DNA of 31,451 nucleotides from Tectiglobus sp963922535 (GCA_963922535.1 CAWUIN010000027.1:1-31451), one strand, 5' to 3'; positions 18,243 to 27,008 are shown, counted from the stretch's first letter. The notes: generated from the letters alone by a model not told the origin. Translations and numbers: made by a program.

Positions 18243-20057
18243 ATGATCGAACTTAAAAACGTGGTACCGCCACTGCGCGACGCCATGGTTGCACGTGGTT
18301 TTCATAATCTGACCTCCGTTCAAAAAGCGGTTTTAGCGCCTGACATTGCCGATAAAGACATGCTGGTCTCTGCCCAAACCGGCTCAGGCAAGACCGTGGC
18401 GTTTGGTCTTGCGATTGCCAAGACCTTGCTTACGGGCTCCAAAATCACCGATGCCGGCGCACCATTAGCGCTTGTTGTGGCGCCGACGCGGGAACTTGCC
18501 CTGCAAATCACGCGCGAATTCGAATGGCTTTATCAGGCAACCGACGCTGTGATTGGCTCGTGCGTTGGTGGAATGGATATGCGCGCTGAGAGAAGGTTGC
18601 TTGCTAAAGGTGCTCATATCGTGATCGGTACGCCGGGGCGCTTACGGGATCATATTCAACGTGCTTCGCTAACAACGACCAGCATTCAGGCTGTTGTGCT
18701 CGATGAAGCAGATGAGATGCTGGACCTCGGCTTCCGCGAAGATCTAGAGTTCATCCTAGCCAAGACTCCGGATGACAGACGTACGTTATTATTCTCCGCG
18801 ACTGTACCATCCGGCATTGCCGACCTCGCGCGGAAATACCAGCGTGAGGCGATACGCATCTCTACGAAAGAAGAGAAAAAACAGCACAGCGACATCGAAT
18901 ATCGGGCACTCACGGTGGCGGCAAGCGATCGCGAGAACGCAATCGTCAACGTACTGCGATTTTACGAAGCCGAGAATGCAATCATTTTTTGTGCGACACG
19001 CGCAACCGTCAATCACATAACCGCACGGTTCAAGAACCGAGGATTTTCCGTTGTCGCTCTGTCGGGTGAACTCACACACAACGAACGCAGCCATGCATTG
19101 CAGGCAATGCGCGACGGTCGCGCACGCGTGTGCATTGCAACGGATGTTGCAGCACGCGGAATTGATCTGCCAAACCTGGAACTCGTCATCCACGCAGATT
19201 TACCGACCAACCCAGAAACTCTTCTTCATCGCAGTGGCCGAACCGGCCGGGCGGGGCGCAAAGGGGTGAGTATTGTCATTGCACCTGTAAACAAGCGCCG
19301 CGGTGTCGAACGCCTCCTTGCAAGCGCTGGAATCCGGGCGACCTGGGACTGCCCGCCCTCGGCCAGCGATATTGCAAAGCGAGACGAGGAGCGATTGCTG
19401 GCGCATCCGGCGCTTCTCCAGCCCGCGCAGGATGGTGAAGCTGAGTTAGCCCGGAAACTGCTTTCAGAACATGGACCTGAAAAAGTGGCGCAAGCCTTCA
19501 TAGCCACTTTACGGGAAGGCCAGTCAGCTCCTGAAGAGCTTCAGAATGTCGCCCTGCAAGAACCGCGCTCCCGGCAAGCGATATCAAACTTCACCAACAG
19601 TGTGTGGTTCATGCTTTCAGTGGGCCGTAAGCAAAATGCAGAACCAGGATGGTTGCTGCCGGTATTATGCAGAGGTGGCGGCCTCACCAAGCCTGAAATT
19701 GGCAAAATCAAGGTTCATCAGGAACAGACAATTGTTGAAATAGATGCCAACAGCGCCGACCGGTTTTTAACCAATATCGGAGCGAACAAAACACTCGAGA
19801 AAAACATTCGTGTCGATCGCCTTGAAAATCCTCCGGATCTCGGTACGGACAAACTCCATACGAACAAACTCCATAAAGGCAAAAAGCTGCGAGCGGGTTT
19901 AGAAGTGGATCAGCACAAGCGCCGTTCTGGCTCCGGTACCAAGAGCAAAAACGGAATTGGTGAGGATCTCAAGGCAAAATCGAAGAAAATCAAGCCTGGC
20001 TCGAAACAACACAAACAAAAAAAGACAGCTCACTCAGCTGCACGCATCAGCGCCTGA
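18243..20057 (+). CDS. DEAD-box RNA helicase with DbpA-like RNA-binding domain
   Basis: An ATP-dependent RNA helicase, probably for ribosome assembly or cold adaptation. Seen: Q-motif region GFHNLTSVQ, motif I AQTGSGKT at residues 44-51, PTRELALQ, motif II DEAD at 154-157, SAT, and motif VI HRSGRTGRAG. Beyond the helicase core is a DbpA-type RNA-binding fold (WFMLSVGRKQNAEPGWLLP ... GLTKPEIGKIKVHQEQTIVEI, about residues 445-520), then a lysine-rich tail of about 80 residues. I chose ATG 18243 because GAAAGG lies six bases upstream; an ATG at 18222 is in frame but lacks a site. The family includes CsdA and DbpA; I do not assign either name. Confidence 0.92.
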   Translation: MIELKNVVPPLRDAMVARGFHNLTSVQKAVLAPDIADKDMLVSAQTGSGKTVAFGLAIAKTLLTGSKITDAGAPLALVVAPTRELALQITREFEWLYQATDAVIGSCVGGMDMRAERRLLAKGAHIVIGTPGRLRDHIQRASLTTTSIQAVVLDEADEMLDLGFREDLEFILAKTPDDRRTLLFSATVPSGIADLARKYQREAIRISTKEEKKQHSDIEYRALTVAASDRENAIVNVLRFYEAENAIIFCATRATVNHITARFKNRGFSVVALSGELTHNERSHALQAMRDGRARVCIATDVAARGIDLPNLELVIHADLPTNPETLLHRSGRTGRAGRKGVSIVIAPVNKRRGVERLLASAGIRATWDCPPSASDIAKRDEERLLAHPALLQPAQDGEAELARKLLSEHGPEKVAQAFIATLREGQSAPEELQNVALQEPRSRQAISNFTNSVWFMLSVGRKQNAEPGWLLPVLCRGGGLTKPEIGKIKVHQEQTIVEIDANSADRFLTNIGANKTLEKNIRVDRLENPPDLGTDKLHTNKLHKGKKLRAGLEVDQHKRRSGSGTKSKNGIGEDLKAKSKKIKPGSKQHKQKKTAHSAARISA

Positions 20058-20765
20058 AAATAATTACAGGCTACCTCGAAAAACACATCCGTTCTACTGA
20101 AATATCGCAGGCACATCAGATCCAATCCATTAAGGGTGATCTGGATGATAAGCGTGACCTGATGAGACATGCGGGCGATGGCCGGAACGGCTTCTTCGAT
20201 GCGGACTGGCAGCGCAGGATGACGCTTGTGCGCTTTCTGTGTCATGAGTTCGAGCACTGCGTGCCCGGTGGCACGACACGATGGCTGTCCGCGAGAAACG
20301 GACCAAACCAGGCTCATCGATCAGCGGTTTGTACGCGCGTCAAGCATGGCTCGGCGCCCGGCAGGTGGCACCAAGCATGCACCTCGTTCGTACGTACCAT
20401 CGATTTCCCTAGAGCAAAAGCGAAGATCACGTTACAAAAATTTGGCTCCACGATCAAAAGCCTGTTAATCATGGGACGCAGGCGGCAACCTGAGGACGTT
20501 GTACAGATAACAAGGACGGTAAACGGTATTTTTCGAGGCTCACCTTGAGGCCAGGATTGAGCCAGGCAACAGCCACGACGATTTAACCACATCCTGTCGA
20601 GTGGAACAGATCTTTCTTGCTGCGCATAAAAAAGTACTTTGCTTCACGGGACACCGCCCTTGCCTTGCGTAAACGCGCTTTGCCAGGCAGAAAAATCGCC
20701 TCTGCCGGCTTTATGCGGCAACCGACGACACGCCCTGGCTTTGTCAAGCATAAGGAAGAGCATCT
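20058..20765. other. Intergenic region with family-1 repeat and possible gene remnant
   Basis: This 708-base gap follows the helicase. From 20605 to 20726 it carries a family-1 repeat. In 20060-20550 open frames exist on both strands (128 codons plus from 20162; 95 codons minus ending at 20030), but neither shows a motif I recognise, and the minus one overlaps the helicase end. It may be a decayed gene. Confidence 0.45.
20605..20726 (+). repeat. Family-1 intergenic repeat, copy M
   Basis: TCTTGCTGCGCA, TTTGCTTCACGGGA and CTTGCCTTGCGTAAACGCGC follow copy K in order with few differences. The hairpin here is GGCAGA (20686-20691) / TCTGCC (20701-20706), then GGCTTTATGCGG. It ends 39 bases before the SDR-like gene, so it would sit in that gene's leader. 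Confidence 0.6.
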
Positions 20766-21431
20766 ATGGCTGAAAACGTACTTATTATCGGAGCAAGTCG
20801 CGGCATAGGACTTGCCACCGTTAAAGCCGCGCTTGCGGAAGGATATCGGGTCCGCGCTTTTGCACGCAGCGCAGCGCAAATCCCGATTGATCACGAAAAC
20901 CTGGAGAAGTTCTCCGGCGATGCATTGAACAGCCAGGACATCGAGCGCGCGCTTGCTAATATTGACGTCGTCATCCAGGCTTTGGGAATACCAGTTAATA
21001 CAAGAATGCTAACTGGTCCGATTGACCTGTTTTCCAACGCTACGCGCATTCTGGTGCCCAAAATGGAAACATCCGGTGTCAAACGGTTGATAAGCGTAAC
21101 GGGATTTGGTTCAGGCGACGGACGACGTCTCATTCCCCCGTTGCAGCGTATCGGCTTTGAATTGTTTCTCGCCCGCGCCTATAGCGATAAGGACATTCAG
21201 GAAGATATTATTAAAAAGAGTTCTTTAGACTGGACGATTGTGCGCCCTGGCGTTTTAACAGGCGGGAAGGCAACAGCTGACTACCGCGTGCTGGTAAAGC
21301 CCGAAAGCTGGAGGAACGGGCTTATTTCCCGTGCCGATGTCGCAGAATTTCTTGTCAAACAGATCACCGATACGTCACATCTGAGAATGACGCCGGTTTT
21401 AATCGGAAAATTCAGTCTGCCTCACATTTAG
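20766..21431 (+). CDS. NAD(P)-binding SDR-like protein (NmrA/atypical SDR)
   Basis: A Rossmann-fold protein of the extended or atypical SDR group. Seen: the nucleotide-binding motif GASRGIG at residues 9-15 after a short beta strand, a pattern of alternating strands and helices, VKRLISVTGFGSGDG in the position of the SDR active-site strand, and DWTIVRPGVLTGG, a signature of the NAD(P)-binding NmrA-like proteins. The classical YxxxK catalytic pair is not obvious, so it may be a sensor or a reductase of unknown substrate. Length is 221 residues. GGAAGAG stands about eight bases before the ATG. It stands alone, with a family-1 repeat in its leader. Confidence 0.85.
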   Translation: MAENVLIIGASRGIGLATVKAALAEGYRVRAFARSAAQIPIDHENLEKFSGDALNSQDIERALANIDVVIQALGIPVNTRMLTGPIDLFSNATRILVPKMETSGVKRLISVTGFGSGDGRRLIPPLQRIGFELFLARAYSDKDIQEDIIKKSSLDWTIVRPGVLTGGKATADYRVLVKPESWRNGLISRADVAEFLVKQITDTSHLRMTPVLIGKFSLPHI

Positions 21432-21786
21432 GCGCTCCTTGGCAGCCCTGTTTCTCACTATACGTCTGCAGAAATTTAAGATTTTCCAGAGCTTCAATCG
21501 CATCCCGTGTGTCCCATCTCGAACCAGCCACATACGGATCATCTGCGATTCCGCTGCTACCGCAAACCTGGTGGGATGATGTGACTGAGTAGGGATAGCC
21601 GTCTGTATCGCTTAAAATGTCAGGCTGGGACGTTAGGATTTTGCCATAGCCGGCGTTGCGGTTCGCTTGCGATACTGGTATCACTGTATTGGCCGTGCAT
21701 TGGACCATGCTTTGGCACGAATAAAAACCGGGCGTTCTGCCTTGATGTGCTTGGCCTGGAATTACTTGGGATTGATAGAGCGCGCT
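21432..21786. other. Intergenic region with family-2 repeat
   Basis: This 355-base gap carries family-2 repeat copy C in 21599-21735. A minus-strand open frame (21708-21412) crosses the region and overlaps the end of the SDR-like gene; its upper part is repeat-derived. No gene is supported. Confidence 0.5.
21599..21735. repeat. Family-2 repeat, copy C
   Basis: The left part (GTCTGTATCGCTTAAAATGT) matches copy B at 7816-7832, and GCGTTGCGGTTCGCTTGCGA with GATAC-TG-GTATC (21653-21686) matches copy A at 1750-1783. The palindromic core is kept although the two central bases differ from copy A. The right end retains CTTTGGCA like copy A's CCTTGGCA. Confidence 0.6.
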
Positions 21787-22725
21787 ATGTCAGATACTGT
21801 CCTCATCCTGCATCACTATCCAGCTTCACCTGTATCGGAGAAAGTGCGGGCCGCCCTCGGTCTGAAAAAACTTGCCTGGCAATCGGTCGAGCAGAACCGC
21901 CTGCCTGATCGGCCTGAACTTTTCGATCTGACCGGCGGTTATCGGCGCATTCCTGTCTTGCAGATGGGCGCGGACATCTATTGCGACACCCTCTGCATCC
22001 TGGGCGCGCTTGAACGGCATCATCCCGAGCCGACGTTCTTTCCCGGCAACAGCGCTGGATTGGCTTATGCCCTGGGGCGCTGGACGGACGGCCCACTGTT
22101 TGAGCTGGCCGTGCGGCTTGCTTTTGCGCCGGCGGTAGATCGGCTGCCAGCGGAGCTGGTCAGCGATCGTGCCAGACTGTATCTCGGGCCTGGCGGAGAT
22201 TTTCACAAGGAAGCAGCCGATATACCGCATATTCTGGCGCAGATGAGGCATCAGCTCAGCTGGCTGGAGGAGAAGCTAGCGGCAGGCGGCAAGTACATGC
22301 TTGGGGAGCAGCCGGGCCTGGCGGATATCTACGTCTGGTATATTGTCTGGTTCGTCCGTGGCCGCTATGGTGAGGCTGACAAATTGTTTGGCGAATTCCC
22401 ATCGCTCACAGCCTGGGCAGAGCGTATGGCGGCGCTTGGGCATGGCTCTCAAAGTGACATGACAATTGCTGAGAGTTACGCGATTGCCAAGGCCAGCACG
22501 CCGCGTACGCCAGAGGCTGCAGATAGCAGCGATCCGCAGGGGCTAAAGCCTGGAACAGAGGTGGCGATCGTCCAGGTTACGGACAGCGGCGATCCAACGG
22601 TTCGCGGTGTTGTGCACGCAGTTCGCCGCGATGAAATTGCAATAAGGCGCGAAACCGAGGGAGCAGGAACGGTGTGCCTCCACTTCCCGCGCGTCGGTTA
22701 CCGGATCACACCTGTTCAGGGCTAA
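21787..22725 (+). CDS. Glutathione S-transferase-like protein with C-terminal extension
   Basis: A 312-residue protein with the two GST domains. Seen: thioredoxin-like N-terminus (LILHHYPASPVSEKVRAALG, residues 6-25), the cis-proline strand RIPVLQ, and CDTLCI in place of the usual glutathione-binding (E/D)S motif. A helical C-domain contains LGEQPGLADIYVWYIVWF, the conserved N-capping box region. Beyond residue 240 is an extra, beta-rich segment (GTEVAIVQV ... VGYRITPVQG) not found in standard GSTs. The ATG at 21787 is chosen because the open frame upstream runs into the family-2 repeat. The substrate is unknown. Confidence 0.85.
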   Translation: MSDTVLILHHYPASPVSEKVRAALGLKKLAWQSVEQNRLPDRPELFDLTGGYRRIPVLQMGADIYCDTLCILGALERHHPEPTFFPGNSAGLAYALGRWTDGPLFELAVRLAFAPAVDRLPAELVSDRARLYLGPGGDFHKEAADIPHILAQMRHQLSWLEEKLAAGGKYMLGEQPGLADIYVWYIVWFVRGRYGEADKLFGEFPSLTAWAERMAALGHGSQSDMTIAESYAIAKASTPRTPEAADSSDPQGLKPGTEVAIVQVTDSGDPTVRGVVHAVRRDEIAIRRETEGAGTVCLHFPRVGYRITPVQG

Positions 22726-23098
22726 GGGCGCCTAAGCAATCGTGATGAAGCCGGTTTTCGTACGGCAGCAAATCCAATGGCTCCACACCGTCGCAGAATG
22801 CGCACATTGCGTGGCGTGGAGCGTGCCGTGCAGCAGAAAATCAAACAACACTCTGCAGATGCCCCCGCAAAAATCAGGATTTTCTGGACGTGAGTAACTG
22901 CGCCGCCGCGTTGCAACCCGTGCTTACCCCAATCGATGGCAAATAAGCGACACCAGGAAAAATATATCGTCTGGGATCGCGATAACGCCTGATCCTGCCG
23001 AGAAAAATTTACAGACACAGGGTTGCTTAATTCCACGGCCCGGCTTAATCGGTAAAATAACACAAGGTAAATCTTGATCTTGCCGGGCGCGGGGGACG
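22726..23098. other. Intergenic region upstream of the TIR gene
   Basis: This 373-base gap has no supported gene. A 113-codon minus-strand frame fills much of it but shows no recognisable domain and no good start signal. The last 30 bases are G-rich and lead straight into the TTG start of the TIR gene. Confidence 0.45.
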
Positions 23099-25306
23099 TT
23101 GACGTGGCAGATTTTTTTTATCAGTTATAACAGCGCCGATGAGGCCAAGGCGGAGTGGATTGCCTCCACGCTCACCAAGGCGGGTTATTCCGTGCGCTTT
23201 GCCAAGTGGGAACTCACCGATGGCAACATCGCCGCCTGGATGCGCGAAGCGCTGGACAACAGCGACCGGCTGATCGCCGTCTCATCGCCAGAGTATTTTG
23301 CCCCGCAAGCTACTTATTCGGCGATGGAGCGTGAGGCATTCCTGTGGACCTCGCCCAAACGCTTCGGCGGCACCATTATCCCCGTGGTTGTGCGTGCGGT
23401 GGAGATCCCCAAACTGTATGCCCCCTTCATGCGCGTTGATCTGACCGGCGTCGACGAGGCGGAGGCCAAGGCGCGGCTGATTGGCATGATCAGCGCCCAC
23501 GATGTACAGCAACAGGCCGCGCCGCCTGTCTTTGCGCCGGAACCTGCCGTGCAGCAGGCTGAGCCAGTGGCACCGCCGGTATTCCAGCAGGTGCCGGTCG
23601 GTGGTGCAACCGTGACGTCCTCGGCGCTGAATAACAGTTATTTCGGCTGGCCAGCGCTGATCGCACTCACCGTTCTGATTTATACGGTATGGGAAGATCA
23701 GCGAAAAGATGGACGCGTGCTCGCCGATCTCTGGCAGGCCGTCACCGGCTTCTGGCTGCCTGGATTGTTGCTGATGCTTTATGGTCTGATGTACTGGCTG
23801 ATCAACGCCGGGCTTGATGCGCCGGAGAGCCGCCGGGCCATCGTCATGGCGCTGCGGCTTGACCGCGGCGGTGACCTGTACCGTTCCGTCATGCGCCGTG
23901 TGCTTGATGCTATCGATCGCGCATTTTCCCGCGAAGAGCAGGCCCGTGGTCTGCACGCCGAGCACTGGAATATCGCCTGGTCTCCCCGCCTGTTCGAAGG
24001 TTGCCTGCTGATCGCGATCTTCTATCCGCTTTATTCGGTATTCGCCATCTGGGCGGCGACGAACCAGCCAGGCATAATCGGCGGGGTTGAGATCGTGCCC
24101 GGCGGGCAGGATTTATTTGTGCGCCTTGCGACGATTTGCGGACTTGTCAGCGCCTTAATTTTTGCGCAACTCTCACAATTACGACGAAGCCAAGGTAGAG
24201 TAGCGGTAGCGCACCTCTACCTTGGCTTCGCCGCTGCCGCCGCCGTCGCCGACTTCGCCTTCGTCGCCGTCGCCGCCGTCTCCGACTTCGCCTTCGCCGA
24301 CTTCGCCTTCGTCGCCGCCGCCGCCGCCTTTTTAGTCGCAATTGTGGAAGGCATCTTTTTCAGTCGTCGGCCGATCGGACGATGGGGACGCCGCTGTCTC
24401 GGCGAGTTTGCAGTTATTGCCACCGTCAGCTCACTGACGGCGATAGCTACGCAAGCCGCAGGCCTGTATTCAGACAGCTCTCTATGGTGGGTTTTGCTAC
24501 TTCTCTTCGGATATTTCTATTGGTTCGCTAAGGTCACCGACGCGGCATTGGAATTCGGCCCATCACGTCTGGGCCGCCGCGGTCTCTTTTATGCTGCCTA
24601 CACAATAGCTATTTTCGCTTTGCTGGTGTCGCTCGTGCAATCTGCTTCGGGCTTCAATCAGAATGCTTATACGTTCTTCCTGTTCCTCGGCTTTCTGCCG
24701 CTGCTCAACGCCGTGTTTGATTTCGGCTCGCTTGGCCTCACACGCTTCTGCCTGCGTCGTGGTCTGAGGCCGGGCTTCCTGGTCAGCCTCAAGTGGAGCC
24801 TGATCGATGCGCTGGCCGCTGCCCTGCTGTTCGCCGGGCTGGTGCTGGCGGCCATCCTGCTGGTGCACTGGGTGCGCACCGGCGACGGCGAGGCGCTCGC
24901 CGATCTCAACGCGATTTTTCGCGGCATCGCGGACGATCCGCACAGCTACTGGTGGCTGTATCTCACGTTTTTCTCGACGCTGATCCCGACGCTGTTGCAC
25001 CTCGGCGTTGCCTGTTTCAGCTTTATCGCACTGGCCCCGGCACCATTGCAACGCGCGCTCGCAGGCTGGGTCAGCGCCATGGACCGCAACGGCTTCGCCA
25101 ACCGCGGCGCACGCTACATCCTGCCGCTGATCGCAACGCTGGCCATCGCGCTGCCGTTCCTTGGCCTCTACACGCTCGGCCTCTGGCTCGCCGACTATCA
25201 CCAAAACATCGGCTGGGGCTTCTTCCGCCTCGCGCTCACCTTCGCCGGATGGCTCGACCCCGCCTACGCCGAAGGCGTCGCAGAGATCCTGGCGGCCAAG
25301 GATTAG
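23099..25306 (+). CDS. TIR-domain protein with polytopic membrane region
   Basis: A 735-residue protein with an N-terminal TIR domain of the bacterial TIR_2 type and a large membrane part. Seen: IFFISYNSADEAKAEWIAS near the start, a second strand with RFAKWEL, LIAVSSPEYF, and SAMERE, whose Glu77 aligns with the catalytic glutamate of NAD-cleaving TIR domains. After a Pro/Gln-rich linker (residues 137-175) about twelve membrane spans follow (roughly 183-720). The start is TTG at 23099, the only start after an in-frame stop at 23075, with a G-run close upstream. Residues 375-412 are an Ala/Phe-rich tract encoded by repetitive DNA. By analogy with TIR effectors it may act in phage defence or stress signalling; this is inference. 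No partner gene is adjacent; it is convergent with pccB. Confidence 0.85.
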   Translation: MTWQIFFISYNSADEAKAEWIASTLTKAGYSVRFAKWELTDGNIAAWMREALDNSDRLIAVSSPEYFAPQATYSAMEREAFLWTSPKRFGGTIIPVVVRAVEIPKLYAPFMRVDLTGVDEAEAKARLIGMISAHDVQQQAAPPVFAPEPAVQQAEPVAPPVFQQVPVGGATVTSSALNNSYFGWPALIALTVLIYTVWEDQRKDGRVLADLWQAVTGFWLPGLLLMLYGLMYWLINAGLDAPESRRAIVMALRLDRGGDLYRSVMRRVLDAIDRAFSREEQARGLHAEHWNIAWSPRLFEGCLLIAIFYPLYSVFAIWAATNQPGIIGGVEIVPGGQDLFVRLATICGLVSALIFAQLSQLRRSQGRVAVAHLYLGFAAAAAVADFAFVAVAAVSDFAFADFAFVAAAAAFLVAIVEGIFFSRRPIGRWGRRCLGEFAVIATVSSLTAIATQAAGLYSDSSLWWVLLLLFGYFYWFAKVTDAALEFGPSRLGRRGLFYAAYTIAIFALLVSLVQSASGFNQNAYTFFLFLGFLPLLNAVFDFGSLGLTRFCLRRGLRPGFLVSLKWSLIDALAAALLFAGLVLAAILLVHWVRTGDGEALADLNAIFRGIADDPHSYWWLYLTFFSTLIPTLLHLGVACFSFIALAPAPLQRALAGWVSAMDRNGFANRGARYILPLIATLAIALPFLGLYTLGLWLADYHQNIGWGFFRLALTFAGWLDPAYAEGVAEILAAKD
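24185..24230. repeat. Perfect 16-bp inverted repeat inside the TIR gene
   Basis: CGAAGCCAAGGTAGAG (24185-24200) and CTCTACCTTGGCTTCG (24215-24230) are exact complements around a 14-base loop that has its own GCG/CGC pairs. Both arms are translated in frame. It lies directly before the GCC/TTC-rich tract, which suggests a local insertion, inversion or slippage event. Confidence 0.85.
24226..24332. repeat. In-frame GCC/GTC/TTC low-complexity tract
   Basis: The tract is made of trinucleotides ending in C, with GACTTCGCCTTCG occurring at 24251, 24284 and 24299. It encodes alternating Ala/Val and Asp-Phe-Ala-Phe units within a predicted membrane span. Changes by whole units would keep the frame, so length variation between strains is possible. 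Confidence 0.8.
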
Positions 25307-25325
25307 TATCGGGCGCCGTAGAGAT

Positions 25326-25465
25326 GTATTGCCAAGTTAAGTGCTGGGAGCCGCAACAAACTACATTTTCATTCGTGATAAAGAAAAAATATCATTTAAT
25401 TTCAATGGTCAAATTTTAGGCTCGATTGGTTCGTCGAGGCCCTCGCCACTCAACTTGGCAATACC
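25326..25465. repeat. Inverted repeats flanking an AT-rich segment between TIR gene and pccB
   Basis: GTATTGCCAAGTT (25326-25338) and AACTTGGCAATAC (25453-25465) are exact complements; pairing extends to about 18 positions with one mismatch. The 90-odd bases between are AT-rich and non-coding. It lies between two convergent genes, so it could be a miniature element or a very large bidirectional terminator. Confidence 0.7.
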
Positions 25466-25475
25466 GTCCGAAGAG

Positions 25476-27008
25476 CTATAGCGGGATATTATCGTGTTTC
25501 TTCCAGGGGTTCCGGGCACTTTTACTGCGCAGCATCTTCAACGCCCGGCAGATCCTGAACCGCGTATCGCGCGGCAGAATAACATCGTCGACATAGCCGC
25601 GTTCGGCGGCAATAAAAGGGTTGGCGAAGCGATCTTCATAATCCTTGATCCGCCGGGAAATCTTATCTGCGTCGCCCAACTCCGAGCGATAAAGGATTTC
25701 AACCGCCCCTTTCGCCCCCATAACAGCGATTTCGGCTGACGGCCAGGCGTAGTTCACATCGCCGCGCACGTGTTTTGAACTCATGACATCGTAAGCCCCG
25801 CCATAGGCCTTGCGGGTAATCACCGTTATCTTAGGCACCGTCGCTTCGGCATAGGCAAAAAGAAGTTTCGCACCATGCTTGATCAATCCTCCGTATTCCT
25901 GCGCCGTACCTGGCAGAAAGCCTGGCACATCGACGAATGTCACCAGCGGGATCTCGAAACAATCGCAAAAGCGTACGAACCGCGCCGCCTTGCGTGAGGC
26001 ATCGCTGTCCAGCACACCTGCCAGCACAATCGGTTGATTGGCAACGATGCCGACAGTCCGCCCCTCCATCCGTGCAAATCCGACCACAATATTTTGGGCA
26101 AACGACGGCTGAACTTCAAAGAAATCGCCTTCATCTGCAATCTTATGGACCAGTTCCTTGATATCGTAGGGTTTGTTCGGATGATCCGGGATCAAGGTAT
26201 CAAGTGAGGGTTCAATGCGCTCGGAACTATCCCTGGTTGGCAGCTCCGGCACGCCGGCTGTATTATTGGGGGGAAGGAAATCCATGAGCCGCCGCACCTG
26301 CAGCAGCGCTTCGACATCGTTTTCATAGGAATTGTCGGCAATGGACGTTTTGGTTGTATGAACGCTGGCACCACCCAGCTCTTCGGCCGTCACTTCTTCA
26401 TTGGTGACGGCTTTCACGACGTCCGGGCCTGTCACAAACATATAGCTCGTGTCCCTGACCATAAAGATGAAATCCGTCATGGCCGGCGCATAGACATCGC
26501 CGCCTGCGCATGGCCCCATGATGACAGAAATCTGCGGGATTACGCCGGACGTCAATGCGTTACGCAGGAAAACCTCGCCATAACCGCCAAGCGCTGCGAC
26601 GCCTTCCTGAATGCGGGCGCCGCCAGCATCGAACAGACCGATGATAGGCGCCCGGTTTTGCAGGGCCATGTCCTGGATTTTTGTGATCTTCCTGGCATGC
26701 GTTTCTGAGAGCGAGCCGCCGAATATGGTAAAATCCTTGGCAAACAGATAAATCACCCGGCCGTTGATCGTGCCCCAGCCGGTGACCACGCCATCGCCTG
26801 GAAAACGCATTTTATCCATATCGAAGTCCGTGCACTGGTGCTCCACGAACATATCGAACTCTTCAAAAGAGCCTTCATCCAGTAACAGCTCGATGCGTTC
26901 CCGCGCAGTCAGCTTGCCACGCTCGTGCTGTGCGGCGACACGGCGTTGCCCGCCTCCCATGCAGGCTGCGGCACGGCGGCGTTCAAGCTCTTCGATGATG
27001 TCTTTCAT
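25476..27008 (-). CDS. pccB: Propionyl-CoA carboxylase beta subunit (acyl-CoA carboxyltransferase)
   Basis: The carboxyltransferase subunit that moves CO2 from carboxybiotin to propionyl-CoA, giving methylmalonyl-CoA. Seen: both halves of the crotonase-like fold; the first oxyanion-hole loop GGARIQEGVAALGG at residues 129-142; GPCAGGDVYAPA near 165; and in the second half RKAYGGAYDVM and the acyl-specificity region VMGAKGAVEILYR. The C-terminus KKHDNIPL is a PccB hallmark. The 510-residue length is exact for the family. The biotin-carrying alpha subunit is not in the window. It is the last gene of a minus-strand run, 111 bases after the 112-residue membrane gene, so it may be co-transcribed with the redox module. 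Confidence 0.94.
   Translation of the reverse strand: MKDIIEELERRRAAACMGGGQRRVAAQHERGKLTARERIELLLDEGSFEEFDMFVEHQCTDFDMDKMRFPGDGVVTGWGTINGRVIYLFAKDFTIFGGSLSETHARKITKIQDMALQNRAPIIGLFDAGGARIQEGVAALGGYGEVFLRNALTSGVIPQISVIMGPCAGGDVYAPAMTDFIFMVRDTSYMFVTGPDVVKAVTNEEVTAEELGGASVHTTKTSIADNSYENDVEALLQVRRLMDFLPPNNTAGVPELPTRDSSERIEPSLDTLIPDHPNKPYDIKELVHKIADEGDFFEVQPSFAQNIVVGFARMEGRTVGIVANQPIVLAGVLDSDASRKAARFVRFCDCFEIPLVTFVDVPGFLPGTAQEYGGLIKHGAKLLFAYAEATVPKITVITRKAYGGAYDVMSSKHVRGDVNYAWPSAEIAVMGAKGAVEILYRSELGDADKISRRIKDYEDRFANPFIAAERGYVDDVILPRDTRFRICRALKMLRSKSARNPWKKHDNIPL

Noticed and set aside
21412..21708. 98-codon minus-strand frame between the SDR-like and GST-like genes
   Set aside because: The C-terminal half looks somewhat protein-like, but the N-terminal part is family-2 repeat, it overlaps the end of the SDR-like gene, and no motif is recognised.
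22722..23063. 113-codon minus-strand frame upstream of the TIR gene
   Set aside because: No family resemblance and no start signal; it begins at the promoter side of a divergent gene and ends at the GST stop.
24226..24332. Possible CRISPR-like array
   Set aside because: The units are codon-sized and contiguous, with no unique spacers, and they lie within an open frame.
24147..24341. Arginine-rich minus-strand frame
   Set aside because: It is the complement of the GCC/TTC tract in the TIR gene; its poly-Arg composition comes from the repeat, not from selection.
24563..25204. Long minus-strand open frame of 213 codons opposite the TIR gene
   Set aside because: It is the antisense shadow of a GC-rich membrane-protein gene; it is rich in Gln/Arg/Glu as expected from the complement of hydrophobic codons, and the plus frame has clear spans and domain structure.
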